From Denitrobaculum tricleocarpae (GTDB lineage Bacteria; Pseudomonadota; Alphaproteobacteria; Kiloniellales; Kiloniellaceae): 64,000 nucleotides of DNA. The translations under genes and the position numbers were made by a program. Under the pieces are notes generated by a model. The model saw only the letters and a list, made by a program, of their open reading frames with translations. It ran no database searches and was not told the DNA's origin. Shown here piece by piece: positions 44,369 to 53,005 of this stretch (its first letter is position 1; each line of letters starts with the position of its first letter). The stretch spans positions 124,001-188,000 of the forward strand of contig NZ_ML660054.1 in NCBI RefSeq assembly GCF_007004665.1, given 5' to 3'.

Positions 44369-45165
44369 GCGACGTCAGCGACTGGTGGCACACCTCGATC
44401 ATTGACATGGCGCCGGGACAAATCCGCATGCGCGGCCGCCCGATCGAAGAGCTGATCGGCACCATCAGCCTGCCGCAGATGATCTGGCTGATGACCCGGG
44501 GCGACCTGCCCAATGATGCGCAGGCCAAACTCCTGGAGTGTGCGCTGGTCGCCGCCGTGGATCATGGTCCGCAGGCGCCTTCCATCGCGGCGGCGCGCAT
44601 GGCGGTGACCTGCGGACTCGGCCTCAACGGCGCGCTGGCCTCAGCCGTCAACATGCTCGATGACGTCCACGGCGGCGCCGGGGAACAGGCCGTCGAACTC
44701 TACCACCAGATCGACGGGATCATGGCGGAGGGATCCAGCCTCCCGGATGCGGCCGCGTCCGCTGTCCGGCAATGGCAGTCTGAGAAGAGCAAATATGCTC
44801 CGGGCTTCGGGCACCGCTTCCATAAACCGCGTGATCCCCGCGCACCGCGCCTCCTCGCGCTCGTCGAAGACGCGGCGCAGACGGGAACAATCTCCGGACG
44901 CTTCGGGACCATTGCTCAGGCGGTCCAGGATTTTCTGGAGCAGAAGGCCGGCAAACCGGTTCCCATGAACATCGACGGCGCCACCGCCGTCATTTTCGCC
45001 GAATTGGGTTTTGCCGCGCCCCTGGCTCGCGGCCTCTTCTGCCTCTCCCGTTCCATCGGCATTGTCGCCCACGCCTGGGAGCAGATGGAGCAAGGCGGCC
45101 GCAACAAAGGCCCGACACCGCCTGGATATCGCTGGACCTACGAGGGCAAAAATCCGATCGAGTGA
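44365..45165 (+). CDS. citryl-CoA lyase-like protein (citrate synthase superfamily)
   Basis: Predicted 266 residues, shorter than citrate synthase. It keeps superfamily motifs: IRMRGRPIEELIGTISLPQM, the histidine in LDDVHGGAGE, FGHRFHKPRDPRAPRL with His and Arg, and PMNIDGATAVIFAELGF near the C-terminal acid site. This pattern fits citryl-CoA lyase type enzymes, which split citryl-CoA into acetyl-CoA and oxaloacetate, or a relative acting on another 3-hydroxyacyl-CoA. It is coupled to the CoA-transferase gene by an ATGA overlap. Confidence 0.82.
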   Translation: MSDVSDWWHTSIIDMAPGQIRMRGRPIEELIGTISLPQMIWLMTRGDLPNDAQAKLLECALVAAVDHGPQAPSIAAARMAVTCGLGLNGALASAVNMLDDVHGGAGEQAVELYHQIDGIMAEGSSLPDAAASAVRQWQSEKSKYAPGFGHRFHKPRDPRAPRLLALVEDAAQTGTISGRFGTIAQAVQDFLEQKAGKPVPMNIDGATAVIFAELGFAAPLARGLFCLSRSIGIVAHAWEQMEQGGRNKGPTPPGYRWTYEGKNPIE

Positions 45166-45255
45166 AGGCGAGAGACCTCGAACTTGCTCAAAGTGCTCGT
45201 CCGATAAGTTCCGCCAGGACACAACAGGGCGTTTGGGGCGATGTGCCGTGCAATC

Positions 45256-46038
45256 TCAAGCAGCAGTCTTCTGGATCGCCCATAAGGCCGGGACCACCGG
45301 ACCATCCATCAGTGCAACTTCCCGAAACTGTCTTGCGACATATTGGTCGATCGCGTCTTTGAGTTCCGGATACAGCTCTATGAGTTCAACAGCGCGCTTG
45401 GGAATGGTTTCAAGAGAAAGTGCGTTAAATGATCTCCAGGCAGGGCTTCCTATCCGCCGCGCGACGATTGCATCGCCGAATTGTGTCAGCTCGGCTTCCA
45501 TCGCTCCCTGTTCGAGAAGATCTTCATAGTCCGCCGGCGGGGATACCCCGTCTTCGAGATATCCATCGTCGATGATGATCCAGCCACCATCGCGCACGAC
45601 GGCGCGAAGCAGGCCCATGGTCTTCGCGGGATCGCCAAGCAGCGGTCCGACGGCGATCATCATAACGGCGTCGAAGCGAGCAGGTTTAGCCAGCCACTTG
45701 CGCAGATCGTCCGCCACAAATTGACAGCGATGTTGCAGCCCAGCTTCCTTTGCCGACTGCCGCGCAATCTCGATGAACGGCGAATGACCGTCGACGCCTG
45801 TGACCTTCGCATCGAAAGCCCGCGCCACCCGGATGGCTATATCGCCTCGCCCGCATCCAAGATCCAGCACAGTGCCGCTTTTTGGAAAGCCGACCTCTCT
45901 CAGCACCTCGACCACCTCGTCTTCCCCGCCGCTCAAGGACGGCAAGTCCTGAAGCAGATACGGCAGGTGCGGCAGCAAGCACTCCGGCGCCTCCATCGCG
46001 TAAGCCACTTCGCTCAGCAGGGTCTTCGTCACAGTCAC
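45256..46038 (-). CDS. class I SAM-dependent methyltransferase
   Basis: Predicted 260 residues. The SAM site is VLDLGCGRGDIAIRVARAF, followed by VTGVDGHSPFIEIARQSAKE, FVADDLRKW and DAVMMIAVGPLLGDP. The C-terminal part has no recognisable target domain. It resembles small-molecule methyltransferases. It converges with the citryl-CoA lyase-like gene, so it is probably a separate unit. Substrate unknown. Confidence 0.85.
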   Translation of the reverse strand: MTVTKTLLSEVAYAMEAPECLLPHLPYLLQDLPSLSGGEDEVVEVLREVGFPKSGTVLDLGCGRGDIAIRVARAFDAKVTGVDGHSPFIEIARQSAKEAGLQHRCQFVADDLRKWLAKPARFDAVMMIAVGPLLGDPAKTMGLLRAVVRDGGWIIIDDGYLEDGVSPPADYEDLLEQGAMEAELTQFGDAIVARRIGSPAWRSFNALSLETIPKRAVELIELYPELKDAIDQYVARQFREVALMDGPVVPALWAIQKTAA

Positions 46039-46274
46039 TCTCCGTGCGCGCGTTATTCTTCGGATTCAAATCCGCCCGTATGAGGCGGAACACATCGTGA
46101 GTGTCTCATTGTAGTGTCGAGACCCGACCATGCGGAATCCTGCAGATTGCCGCAGGCGCGCGGGTGGTACCGGATGGTCCTCCACCATGCCTGAGCAGCG
46201 CACAGGATCGCCATGAAGAGAAGGTGGTCCGCAAGCCGGGGCTACGAAGAGCAATATCGCCCAGATCATTGATT

Positions 46275-47084
46275 TTATGTGTTCTTTTCGAACTCGACGA
46301 CGACCGAGCCGAATATGCCGAAGTCCGCTTGAACGACATCGCCGGCATGCACGGGATCCAAGCCGGTGCATGTGCCCGTAGCGACAATTTCGCCAGCCTT
46401 CAGGTCCGCCCGGCGATTGGACTGATGGTTCACGAGCCAGAGCAAGACGTTGAGCGGATCACCCAGAGCCCGGCTGCCCGTCCCGCGTCCCCGAAGTTGG
46501 CCGTTGACCGTCATCGTGACGCCGTGCTCGCGTAAATTCTGTCCGCTGAATTCATGCCAGTTCCCGGTGACCAGCGCGATGTTCACCCCGCCGTCCGCGG
46601 TCGTGAGCAACCTGCCTTTGCCTTCAAGTCCGCCGGAAAAGCGGGTTCCCACCACCTCGATGACCCCGGCTACGCCATCGATGACATCGACAACTTCAGC
46701 CAGGCTGTGCTGCTCAGCGCGCCAGGGGAGATCCCGGCCAAGACGAAAGGCGAACTCTCCCTCCACTGCGGGCATTTGCTCCGGGGAAATCTTAATCCGG
46801 GCGGGGCTTTCCTGGACAAAGGGAGCCAAGAGAACGCCCATGCCCGGCTCGTCCGTCGAGAGGAGTCGCTGGGCCTCCTTGCTGGTCGAACCCACCTTGT
46901 AGCCGCATCGGGGTAATCCGCTCAGCTCAACGATAGCTTCCTGCACTTCGTAGGCTTCAAGGATCGTCTTCGGCAGGTCACTTCTCGTGGCCTCGAGGGT
47001 ATGCCCGAGGCGTCGCGCTTCCCAAAGTTCATAGGCCAGGTCACTCAAGACATCCCCCGATAAAACTGCATTCACTCCAAACAT
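46275..47084 (-). CDS. 2-keto-4-pentenoate hydratase / FAH-superfamily protein
   Basis: Predicted 269 residues from ATG 47084; a TTG at 47111 with a GGGGAG site is an alternative start. It resembles 2-oxopent-4-enoate hydratase (MhpD/HpaH type): PRCGYKVGSTSKEAQRLL, AVEGEFAFRLGRDLP with the metal-binding Glu residues, and LGDPLNVLLWLVNHQ followed by GEIVATGTCTGLDPV. Members hydrate dienoates in aromatic ring cleavage, but no other such genes are near, so the pathway is not identified. The region 46039-46274 beyond its stop shows no convincing gene. Confidence 0.82.
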   Translation of the reverse strand: MFGVNAVLSGDVLSDLAYELWEARRLGHTLEATRSDLPKTILEAYEVQEAIVELSGLPRCGYKVGSTSKEAQRLLSTDEPGMGVLLAPFVQESPARIKISPEQMPAVEGEFAFRLGRDLPWRAEQHSLAEVVDVIDGVAGVIEVVGTRFSGGLEGKGRLLTTADGGVNIALVTGNWHEFSGQNLREHGVTMTVNGQLRGRGTGSRALGDPLNVLLWLVNHQSNRRADLKAGEIVATGTCTGLDPVHAGDVVQADFGIFGSVVVEFEKNT

Positions 47085-47164
47085 CCTATTGAAAGCCTGG
47101 ATGCCGTTCAACGCTCCCCGGCTGTCAAGACGTGTGGTTGAATTGAAGTCTCTGTAGGACGCAG

Positions 47165-47196
47165 TAAGACATTGTCTTAAAAGATAAAATCATCTT
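47165..47196. promoter_or_regulatory. paired small palindromes between tRNA-Pro and the hydratase gene
   Basis: TAAGACA-T-TGTCTTA (47165-47179) is a perfect 7-base inverted repeat, and AAGAT/ATCTT (47181-47185 and 47192-47196) follows at once. The second could form a weak terminator hairpin after tRNA-Pro on the minus strand; the first, about 80 bases before the hydratase start, looks like a repressor operator. Confidence 0.4.
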
Positions 47197-47228
47197 ACCG
47201 GACGGAACGGACGGAAATTGAGAGAAGT

Positions 47229-47305
47229 TGGTCGGAGCGGCAGGATTCGAACCTGCGACCCCTTGGCCCCCAGCCAAGTGCGCTACCAGACTGCGCCACG
47301 CTCCG
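47229..47305 (-). tRNA. tRNA-Pro (anticodon GGG)
   Basis: A 77-base cloverleaf with encoded CCA. It has a CGGAGCG/CGCTCCG acceptor stem, a D arm (GCGCAGTCTGGTAGCGC), an anticodon stem CTTGG/CCAAG with loop CTGGGGG giving GGG, and a T arm GCAGG-TTCGAAT-CCTGC. It reads CCC/CCT proline codons. All stems pair without mismatch in the parts checked by eye. Confidence 0.96.
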
Positions 47306-47362
47306 TACCGGAATTCTGGCGGAGCGTCCCGCGCTCCGGCCCTGCGAGCTGCAGGGAGGCTT

Positions 47363-47391
47363 TATATACTCTGGCGATATCGGCAACGCAA
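47363..47391 (-). promoter_or_regulatory. sigma-70-type promoter for tRNA-Pro
   Basis: On the minus strand TTGCGT (47386-47391) and TATATA (47363-47368) are separated by 17 bases, with a GC-rich discriminator just downstream, typical of stable-RNA promoters. The mature tRNA begins about 50 bases after the predicted start. Confidence 0.5.
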
Positions 47392-47507
47392 TGGGCTGCA
47401 AAAGAAAATCTCGTTCACGAGACGAGAAGGATCAGCGAAGCACTGATGCGCTGCTCATTCGCACAGGCAGGAGACGATCCGCGACCGCGCAAAAGCCCTC
47501 ATGAGTC

Positions 47508-47909
47508 TCAGCGGCTTGCCGCCCGCAGCATGTCCCGCAGTTCGCTCAGTTCAGACAGAATGTCGTTGAGTTCACTGGCCTTGGTCTTGGCAGCCGGCGG
47601 CGGCGTCAAGGGCAACTGAGCGGTTTCCTCAACCTCCGGCTCCAGTTTTCCGTGCCCCTCGCGAAGCAATTTCTGCACACCTTTGATGGTGTAGCCGTCG
47701 GTATACAGCAGTTCGCGGATACGCCGCAAAAGATCAACGTCTTCAGGACGATAATAGCGTCTGCCGCCTCCCCGCTTTAAGGGTTTGACTTGCGTGAACT
47801 TGGTTTCCCAAAACCTCAGAACATGCTGAGGCACGTCCAGATCTTCCGAGACCTCACTGATGGTTCGGAAGGCGGCGTGGGACTTACCGGCAGAACGGCT
47901 TGCAGGCAT
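47508..47909 (-). CDS. MerR-family transcriptional regulator
   Basis: Predicted 133 residues. The N-terminal MerR winged helix is clear: [20 protein letters not shown] followed by [20 protein letters not shown] and [20 protein letters not shown]. The C-terminus is short, Pro- and Glu-rich with a helix of about 20 residues ([20 protein letters not shown]), and carries no metal-binding cysteines. This short MerR type sits right after ihfA in many Alphaproteobacteria. Its target is not known. Confidence 0.92.
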   Translation of the reverse strand: MPASRSAGKSHAAFRTISEVSEDLDVPQHVLRFWETKFTQVKPLKRGGGRRYYRPEDVDLLRRIRELLYTDGYTIKGVQKLLREGHGKLEPEVEETAQLPLTPPPAAKTKASELNDILSELSELRDMLRAASR

Positions 47910-47974
47910 AAAAAGCGGGACTCCTTGTCGGCGCCCCCCATCTACGTCAATGGCCCCTTACGGAAGACATTGCC

Positions 47975-48280
47975 CTACGACGACGACAGGGTTTTGTTTA
48001 TTCGGTTTTTCAGCACATGCGAGGCACGAAACACCAAAACACGCCGTGGGAGAATGGGCACTTCTTCACCGGTTTTAGGATTGCGCCCGATACGTTGGCC
48101 CTTTTGCCGAACAGAGAAGCTTCCAAACGACGAAAGCTTCACCATTTCCCCTCGAACAAGAGCACTGGAAATCTCATTTAGTACCGTTTCCACGAGATCG
48201 GCAGACTCGTTTCGAGACAAACCGACTTCCTGATAAACAGCTTCGCTCAGATCGGCGCGAGTTATTGTCGCCTCGGCCAT
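47975..48280 (-). CDS. ihfA: integration host factor subunit alpha
   Basis: Predicted 101 residues, the standard IHF-alpha size. It has [40 protein letters not shown] and the DNA-bending arm with [22 protein letters not shown]-alpha pairs with IHF-beta to bend DNA at promoters, including sigma-54 and some secretion-system promoters. The gene is downstream of fabH with its own promoter at 48308-48336. Confidence 0.96.
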   Translation of the reverse strand: MAEATITRADLSEAVYQEVGLSRNESADLVETVLNEISSALVRGEMVKLSSFGSFSVRQKGQRIGRNPKTGEEVPILPRRVLVFRASHVLKNRINKTLSSS

Positions 48281-48307
48281 TAGTCCCCTCCACTCCCCAT
48301 TTTTTTC

Positions 48308-48336
48308 ACGTTACCCCATCGCTCTCAAATCGTCAA
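48308..48336 (-). promoter_or_regulatory. sigma-70-type promoter for ihfA
   Basis: Minus strand TTGACG (48331-48336) and TAACGT (48308-48313) with a 17-base spacer lie about 30 bases before the ihfA ATG. Close to consensus, so ihfA is likely transcribed independently of fabH as well as by read-through. Confidence 0.55.
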
Positions 48337-48449
48337 ACATTCAACGACTACTGATGGATGGGCGCCAAACTTTACACAGCTTCGCACCAAGTATGGTTAA
48401 GAGATTTACTTTGCAACAGTAATAGTAAGTCGCACACGCAACTGCCGGT

Positions 48450-49424
48450 CTACCAGCGGACCAGCGCGGAGCCCCAGGTGAAACCACCGCCCATGGCCTC
48501 CATCAGCACGAGATCCCCCGCTTTGATGCGGCCGTCCCTTGTGGCCTCTACCAGCGCAAGTGGTATCGAGGCCGCCGAGGTATTAGCATGCTTATCAACT
48601 GTTTTGACGACGCGGTCATCAGGAAGCTTTAAACGCCGGCCCATGGATTCGATGATGCGCAGGTTCGCCTGATGCGGCACCAGCCAATCGATATCCTCGG
48701 CTGTCAGGTTGTTCGTCTCCAGGGCTGTATCGATCGCTTCGGCCATCCGGACCACGGCATGGCGGAAGACCTCCTTGCCTTCCATGCGCAGGTGACCCGC
48801 GGTTCCCGTCGTCGAGGGTCCGCCGTCCACGTAGAGGGCATCGCGATGACGTCCGTCGGAATAGATATGCGTCGAGAGGATGCCGCGGTCGTCAGTCGTC
48901 CCGGCCCCCTCTTCCGCCGAAATCACCACCGCGCCGGCGCCGTCGCCGAACAGCACGCAAGTTCCGCGATCCTCCCAATCGAGAATGCGGGAGAAAGTTT
49001 CCGCGCCAACCACGATGGCGGTCTTAGCCTGGCCGCAACGGATAAAATTATCCGCGATCGACAGGGCGTAGATAAAGCCGCTGCAAACAGCCTGGACGTC
49101 AAAGGCCGCGCCTCTGACCATGCCCAGGCCTTCCTGAATACGGGTCGCGGTTGCGGGAAAGGTGTCATCCGGCGTCGCCGTGGCGCAAATCACCAGATCC
49201 ACGTCTTCGGCGCTCATACCGGCATCGTTCAGGGCATCTTTCGCCGCCTTAATGCCCAGGTGGGAGGTATATTCCCCTTCCGCCGCAATCCGGCGCTCCC
49301 GGATACCGGTTCTCTGAGCGATCCATTCGTCGGAGGTATCGATACGCTGAGCCAGTTCGGCGTTCGTGATTCTCTTTGCGGGAAGATAGGACCCGCAGCC
49401 CTTCACCTGAGATCTGATGGTCAT
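48450..49424 (-). CDS. fabH: beta-ketoacyl-ACP synthase III
   Basis: Predicted 324 residues. The catalytic triad is present: Cys114 in VQAVCSGF, His in VPHQANLRI and Asn in [14 protein letters not shown]. It starts fatty acid synthesis by condensing acetyl-CoA with malonyl-ACP. N-terminal [20 protein letters not shown] is typical. It is 17 bases after plsX in the yceD-rpmF-plsX-fabH block. Confidence 0.97.
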   Translation of the reverse strand: MTIRSQVKGCGSYLPAKRITNAELAQRIDTSDEWIAQRTGIRERRIAAEGEYTSHLGIKAAKDALNDAGMSAEDVDLVICATATPDDTFPATATRIQEGLGMVRGAAFDVQAVCSGFIYALSIADNFIRCGQAKTAIVVGAETFSRILDWEDRGTCVLFGDGAGAVVISAEEGAGTTDDRGILSTHIYSDGRHRDALYVDGGPSTTGTAGHLRMEGKEVFRHAVVRMAEAIDTALETNNLTAEDIDWLVPHQANLRIIESMGRRLKLPDDRVVKTVDKHANTSAASIPLALVEATRDGRIKAGDLVLMEAMGGGFTWGSALVRW

Positions 49425-49441
49425 GCTAACCCGATGGTTTA

Positions 49442-50506
49442 TTAGACAGCGGCCGCCTGCGCTTCCGGTTCCTGGCGAGTGAGGGTCGAGAAGTCCGCTT
49501 GAATTTTCTCGATAACCCCGTGGTTTGCCATATCGATCGCAACGCCGATGGCATTGGCAAACCCGAGAGCGTCGGTTCCGCCATGGCTCTTGACCGCGAT
49601 CCCGTTCAGACCGAGGAAAATCGCACCGTTGTAAACCCGGGGATCGACCCGCTTGCGCAGCTTGCGCATGGCCGAGCGCGCCAGAACATAACCGATGCCC
49701 GCGAAGAGTGAACTCTTGAAGGTCTGGCGGACATACTCATTGATCAGCTTGGCGGTTCCTTCTGCGGTCTTCAAAGCAATATTACCGGTGAAACCGTCGG
49801 TGACGATCACGTCGACGCTGCCTTTGGCGATGTCATCGCCTTCCACGAATCCGACAAACTCGCCGGGCAGATTGGCGCGGCGCAGGATTGCGCTGGCGTC
49901 CTGAAGGTACTCGTGCCCTTTGATGTCTTCCGAGCCGACGTTCAAGATGCCGTAGGACGGCTGCAGAATCCCCAGGACACAGCGGGCGAAGACGTTCCCC
50001 ATGACCGCGAAGTCCACGATGTTGTCCGCATCGCAGTTCAGGTTCGCACCCAGATCGAGCATCACCGATTCGCCGCGCAGGGTCGGGAAGAAGGATGCAA
50101 TGGCCGGCCGGTCGACCCCAGGAAGGGTTTTGAGCACGAACTTCGCCATGGCCATTAGCGCACCGGTGTTACCGGCGGAGACGACGCCGGAGGCATTGCC
50201 GTCCTGCACCGCGTTGATCGCCAGGCGCATACTGGACTTTCGTCCGGCACGCAGCGCCACGGACGGCTTGTCGCCACTGCGCACCACATCGTCGGTGTGA
50301 ATAAGCGTGGTTACCGCCTTCAGACGCTCAGAACGATCGAGCAGAGGACCGACTTCATCCTCGCGCCCGTACATCAGAAAATCGACCTCGGGGAAACGTT
50401 CGCATGCCATTTCGGCACCATCAACGACCACGCGGGGTGCTGAATCTCCCCCCATCGCATCAAGTGCTATGGTCAAACGGTCGCTCACAAAACCTACTTT
50501 CGCCAC
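49442..50506 (-). CDS. plsX: phosphate acyltransferase PlsX
   Basis: Predicted 354 residues. PlsX motifs include [40 protein letters not shown] with [10 protein letters not shown], and [19 protein letters not shown]. It converts acyl-ACP to acyl-phosphate, the first step of phospholipid synthesis. It lies between rpmF and fabH, the normal bacterial order. Confidence 0.97.
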   Translation of the reverse strand: MAKVGFVSDRLTIALDAMGGDSAPRVVVDGAEMACERFPEVDFLMYGREDEVGPLLDRSERLKAVTTLIHTDDVVRSGDKPSVALRAGRKSSMRLAINAVQDGNASGVVSAGNTGALMAMAKFVLKTLPGVDRPAIASFFPTLRGESVMLDLGANLNCDADNIVDFAVMGNVFARCVLGILQPSYGILNVGSEDIKGHEYLQDASAILRRANLPGEFVGFVEGDDIAKGSVDVIVTDGFTGNIALKTAEGTAKLINEYVRQTFKSSLFAGIGYVLARSAMRKLRKRVDPRVYNGAIFLGLNGIAVKSHGGTDALGFANAIGVAIDMANHGVIEKIQADFSTLTRQEPEAQAAAV

Positions 50507-50551
50507 ACGTCAACAAGGACAATCGGCAAATTCAACGGTGCTGCAACCGCA

Positions 50552-50731
50552 CTAAGCTTCGATCTCGGCGACTTCACGTCCGTCATAGTGTCCGCAAGAC
50601 GCGCATACGTGGTGCGGTCTCTTCAGTTCACCACAGTTTGAGCACTCATGATAGCTGTTTGATGCAAGCGCATCATGGGCACGGCGCATGTTGCGGCGCG
50701 ACGGGGAAATCTTACTCTTTGGAACAGCCAT
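50552..50731 (-). CDS. rpmF: 50S ribosomal protein L32
   Basis: A 59-residue reading frame between yceD and plsX. It begins [20 protein letters not shown] and carries two CxxC pairs (CSNCG and CASCG) that bind structural zinc, so it is the zinc-containing form. Position, length and sequence are all diagnostic. Confidence 0.96.
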   Translation of the reverse strand: MAVPKSKISPSRRNMRRAHDALASNSYHECSNCGELKRPHHVCASCGHYDGREVAEIEA

Positions 50732-50830
50732 AGTTCTCTATCCATCTTTCACAGGGCTATCAACGGGCCGGCGGGTAGGCGCGGAGCCGTTTCATAGCTA
50801 AATTATACTCTTGCGGCAAGCCCGACCGGT

Positions 50831-51505
50831 TTAATCTTTACCGTCTTTTTCACCGCTTTTCAGTGCCTCGAGAACCGCGAAGGGATTAACCTTCCCGGAA
50901 TTCTCGCTTGTCTCGTCATCATCACTTTCAGCGTCATCCGGGCCACCGGATGAGAAAACCTCTCCCCGGGATGCCAGGCCCTGCGCCCTGGGATAGGGGT
51001 TTATCGCCACGGAGAGTTGCTGCGCAACCGCCTCACCAACGTCTATACCCCTTGGCCCTGCAGGTTCCGGCGGATCATCGGCCTCCGGGTCAATCACAAT
51101 CTCCGACCCTGCGCTCTCCGCCGACTCCGGACCAGCTTTGGCCAGATCCCCAGCCTTCGCCGGATCGCCAGCCTTGGCAGGATCCAACGTAAAGCGAAGG
51201 ACAAACTGCTCATCCAGCGTTTCGGTCACCGGTTCCAGTGTCACCACGCAAGGCTGTTCAACTTCCGCCTTAAGCCGGCCTTCAAGCACAATAATGTGAC
51301 TTCGGCCCTTCCGGCGCAAAACCACGTCTGCGGTAACACTTCGAACGGCGGTCACACCAAAGCGTTGCGCCAGAGCCTCGGATTCCTCCGTATTAGGAGA
51401 AAAGCTGCGCTCAATCACCCCTGGTTTCAAGTCTTCGACCGTGACCAAACGGCTAAATTCGACAGAATCCTGCCCGTCACCGGCTTCCACAGAGTCCGCT
51501 TTCAC
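50831..51505 (-). CDS. yceD: YceD/DUF177 family protein
   Basis: Predicted 224 residues from GTG, longer than most. The DUF177 core spans about 15-200: FSRLVTVEDLKPGVIERSFS, LEGRLKAEVEQPCVVTLEPV with a single conserved Cys, and DVGEAVAQQLSVAINPYPRA. An inserted DPAKAG triplet repeat (about 108-125) and a long acidic C-terminal tail are lineage-specific. YceD is linked to 23S rRNA metabolism in other bacteria. First gene of the yceD-rpmF-plsX-fabH block, with a good promoter at 51542-51570. Confidence 0.92.
   Translation of the reverse strand: MKADSVEAGDGQDSVEFSRLVTVEDLKPGVIERSFSPNTEESEALAQRFGVTAVRSVTADVVLRRKGRSHIIVLEGRLKAEVEQPCVVTLEPVTETLDEQFVLRFTLDPAKAGDPAKAGDLAKAGPESAESAGSEIVIDPEADDPPEPAGPRGIDVGEAVAQQLSVAINPYPRAQGLASRGEVFSSGGPDDAESDDDETSENSGKVNPFAVLEALKSGEKDGKD
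51133..51186. repeat. 18-base in-frame tandem repeat in yceD
   Basis: Three diverged 18-base units encode DPAKAG, DPAKAG and DLAKAG in a linker of the YceD protein. Length change would keep the reading frame. Confidence 0.75.
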
Positions 51506-51541
51506 CGCTACGCCTTTGAATTTATCCGCAGAAAGCGGCGC

Positions 51542-51570
51542 ACATTAGGGGGACAGCCTACCCTGGTCAA
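51542..51570 (-). promoter_or_regulatory. sigma-70-type promoter for the yceD-rpmF-plsX-fabH operon
   Basis: Minus strand TTGACC (51565-51570) and TAATGT (51542-51547) with a 17-base spacer lie about 40 bases before the yceD GTG. It is one of the best consensus matches in the window. Confidence 0.55.
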
Positions 51571-51655
51571 CGCCTTTTTACCGCCGATTTCGGAAGAAAA
51601 CCAACGACTCGGGCGTCAGCGCCTCATCGGTCAGGTTTCGGGCGGAAATTCGCGC

Positions 51656-52219
51656 TCAGGCCGCGGTTCCTGATCCCGGCAAGTCTTCCGGAAGCGCCGG
51701 AAAGACCACATGGCCCTGCAGCAACTGCTCCATGTCCTGCCCTGCAAGCTCCGCCGCGACCGTCTTCGCATAGACCGCAATGGCATCGAGTTGTGCCGGG
51801 CTGGCCTCAGTCGTGCCGAAGAGATTGCGCTCCAATGCAGCCTTGAGGGCTGCATCACCCTCCTTCAAGCCCGATTCGTAGGCTGAAATCCGGCCATAGA
51901 AGGCCTGCACCATGGTTTTGATCCGTGTGCCGACCCCGACATCGCCCACCCCCATCTCACGCAGACTCAGGTCCATGTCCATGAAGAGCAGGTCAAACAG
52001 GGCCTGCGACAGATTTGAGCTGCGTTGAGGCTCCTTCTTCAGGCGGTTCATCACCAGAAAAGCATGTAAAACGATCAGATCGAAACGCCCGTCCACGCTG
52101 TCCGGAACGCCGCAACGGTCGTAGAACATCGGTTGGCGCGCCTGCAGAACGACCGATTCGTAAAGCGCCCGAGCGGGCTCTTTCAGGGGATCCCGGCCGA
52201 AAAACCTGCCTAAAACCAT
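51656..52219 (-). CDS. ubiquinol-cytochrome c chaperone (CBP3-like)
   Basis: Predicted 187 residues from ATG 52219; a longer start at 52255 is less likely. It matches the bacterial CBP3/ubiquinol-cytochrome c chaperone family: ALYESVVLQARQPMFYDRCG, DSVDGRFDLIVLHAFLVMNR and SQALFDLLFMDMDLSLREMG. The eukaryotic relative assists cytochrome b assembly. It is divergent from bamE, an arrangement typical of Alphaproteobacteria. Confidence 0.9.
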   Translation of the reverse strand: MVLGRFFGRDPLKEPARALYESVVLQARQPMFYDRCGVPDSVDGRFDLIVLHAFLVMNRLKKEPQRSSNLSQALFDLLFMDMDLSLREMGVGDVGVGTRIKTMVQAFYGRISAYESGLKEGDAALKAALERNLFGTTEASPAQLDAIAVYAKTVAAELAGQDMEQLLQGHVVFPALPEDLPGSGTAA

Positions 52220-52292
52220 GATTTCTATACCTTGGCACTGGGTTTCACGCTTCACGCGGCGGCGGCGACGCGATATAAAGCGAACAGAATCA

Positions 52293-52321
52293 TTGAAATG
52301 CCTGTCTTTGCCTGCTTTATC
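52293..52321 (+). promoter_or_regulatory. possible promoter for bamE
   Basis: TTGAAA (52293-52298) and TTTATC (52316-52321) with a 17-base spacer lie about 90 bases before the bamE ATG, in the divergent space with the CBP3-like gene. The -10 hexamer is imperfect. Confidence 0.35.
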
Positions 52322-52414
52322 AAGATTTGAGAGACGGGGGCAAAACGGCTAGAAATACGAAAATAGGGCTGACAGCTTTTTTTCAACCTGTTTGTGAATT
52401 GACCGGCGAAATCA

Positions 52415-52921
52415 ATGCGACGCAAAACACACAAAATCTCTGGATCAGCACGTGCCGCCTTCATGGCGTCGGGTTGTGCGGTCGGATTGCTCCTGCTCTC
52501 CGGCTGTTCGAACAATATCCAGGTTCGCGGCAACCTGCCCGATCCCGAAATCGTCGGTGAGATCGAGACAGGGGTCCATTCACGGCGTCAGGTCGCCGAA
52601 CGCCTCGGGTCGCCCTCCGCCATTTCGACTTTCGAAGACCGCAAATGGTACTACGTCGGTCAAAAGACCACGCAGTTTGCCTTCTTTGAACCCGAAGTCC
52701 TGGAACGCAACGTCCTGGTCGTGACCTTTGACGGCACCGGGAAAGTCGATGAAACCAAGGCTTACACGCTGGCGGATGGACAGGTCGTGGATGTCGTAAG
52801 CCGGACGACACCGACCGAAGGCCGTGAACTGACACTGCTGCAGCAGATCTTCGGCAACCTCGGCAGCAACGTGCCGGGTTCCATTCTCGGCGGCGGAACC
52901 GAGAGCCAGCGGCCAAGGTAA
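52415..52921 (+). CDS. bamE: outer-membrane assembly lipoprotein BamE (SmpA/OmlA)
   Basis: Predicted 168 residues. The signal peptide ends in the lipobox LLLSGC with lipidated Cys31. The SmpA/OmlA domain has GEIETGVHSRRQVAERLGSP and STFEDRKWYYVGQKTTQFAF with YTLADGQVVDVV. BamE supports the Bam complex that inserts outer-membrane proteins. The C-terminal Gly-rich tail (GNLGSNVPGSILGGG) is common in Alphaproteobacteria. It converges with the hydrolase gene. Confidence 0.94.
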   Translation: MRRKTHKISGSARAAFMASGCAVGLLLLSGCSNNIQVRGNLPDPEIVGEIETGVHSRRQVAERLGSPSAISTFEDRKWYYVGQKTTQFAFFEPEVLERNVLVVTFDGTGKVDETKAYTLADGQVVDVVSRTTPTEGRELTLLQQIFGNLGSNVPGSILGGGTESQRPR

Positions 52922-52966
52922 GTCCTTCAAAAAAATCCGGGCAAAGTCCAGTAAGAGTCCGGGGAA

Positions 52967-53005
52967 AGCGTCCAGGGCGATGACCCTGATCTTGTCAAGG
53001 ACGCT
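52967..53005. terminator. stem-loop between convergent bamE and hydrolase genes
   Basis: AGCGTCC (52967-52973) pairs with GGACGCT (52999-53005) around an inner AGGG/CCCT stem. It touches the stop codon of the hydrolase gene and could end transcription from either side, but T-tracts are short. Confidence 0.4.

Noticed and set aside
46039-46274. Small minus-strand frames between the methyltransferase and hydratase genes
   Set aside because: Overlapping frames in several registers, no ribosome site and no family pattern.
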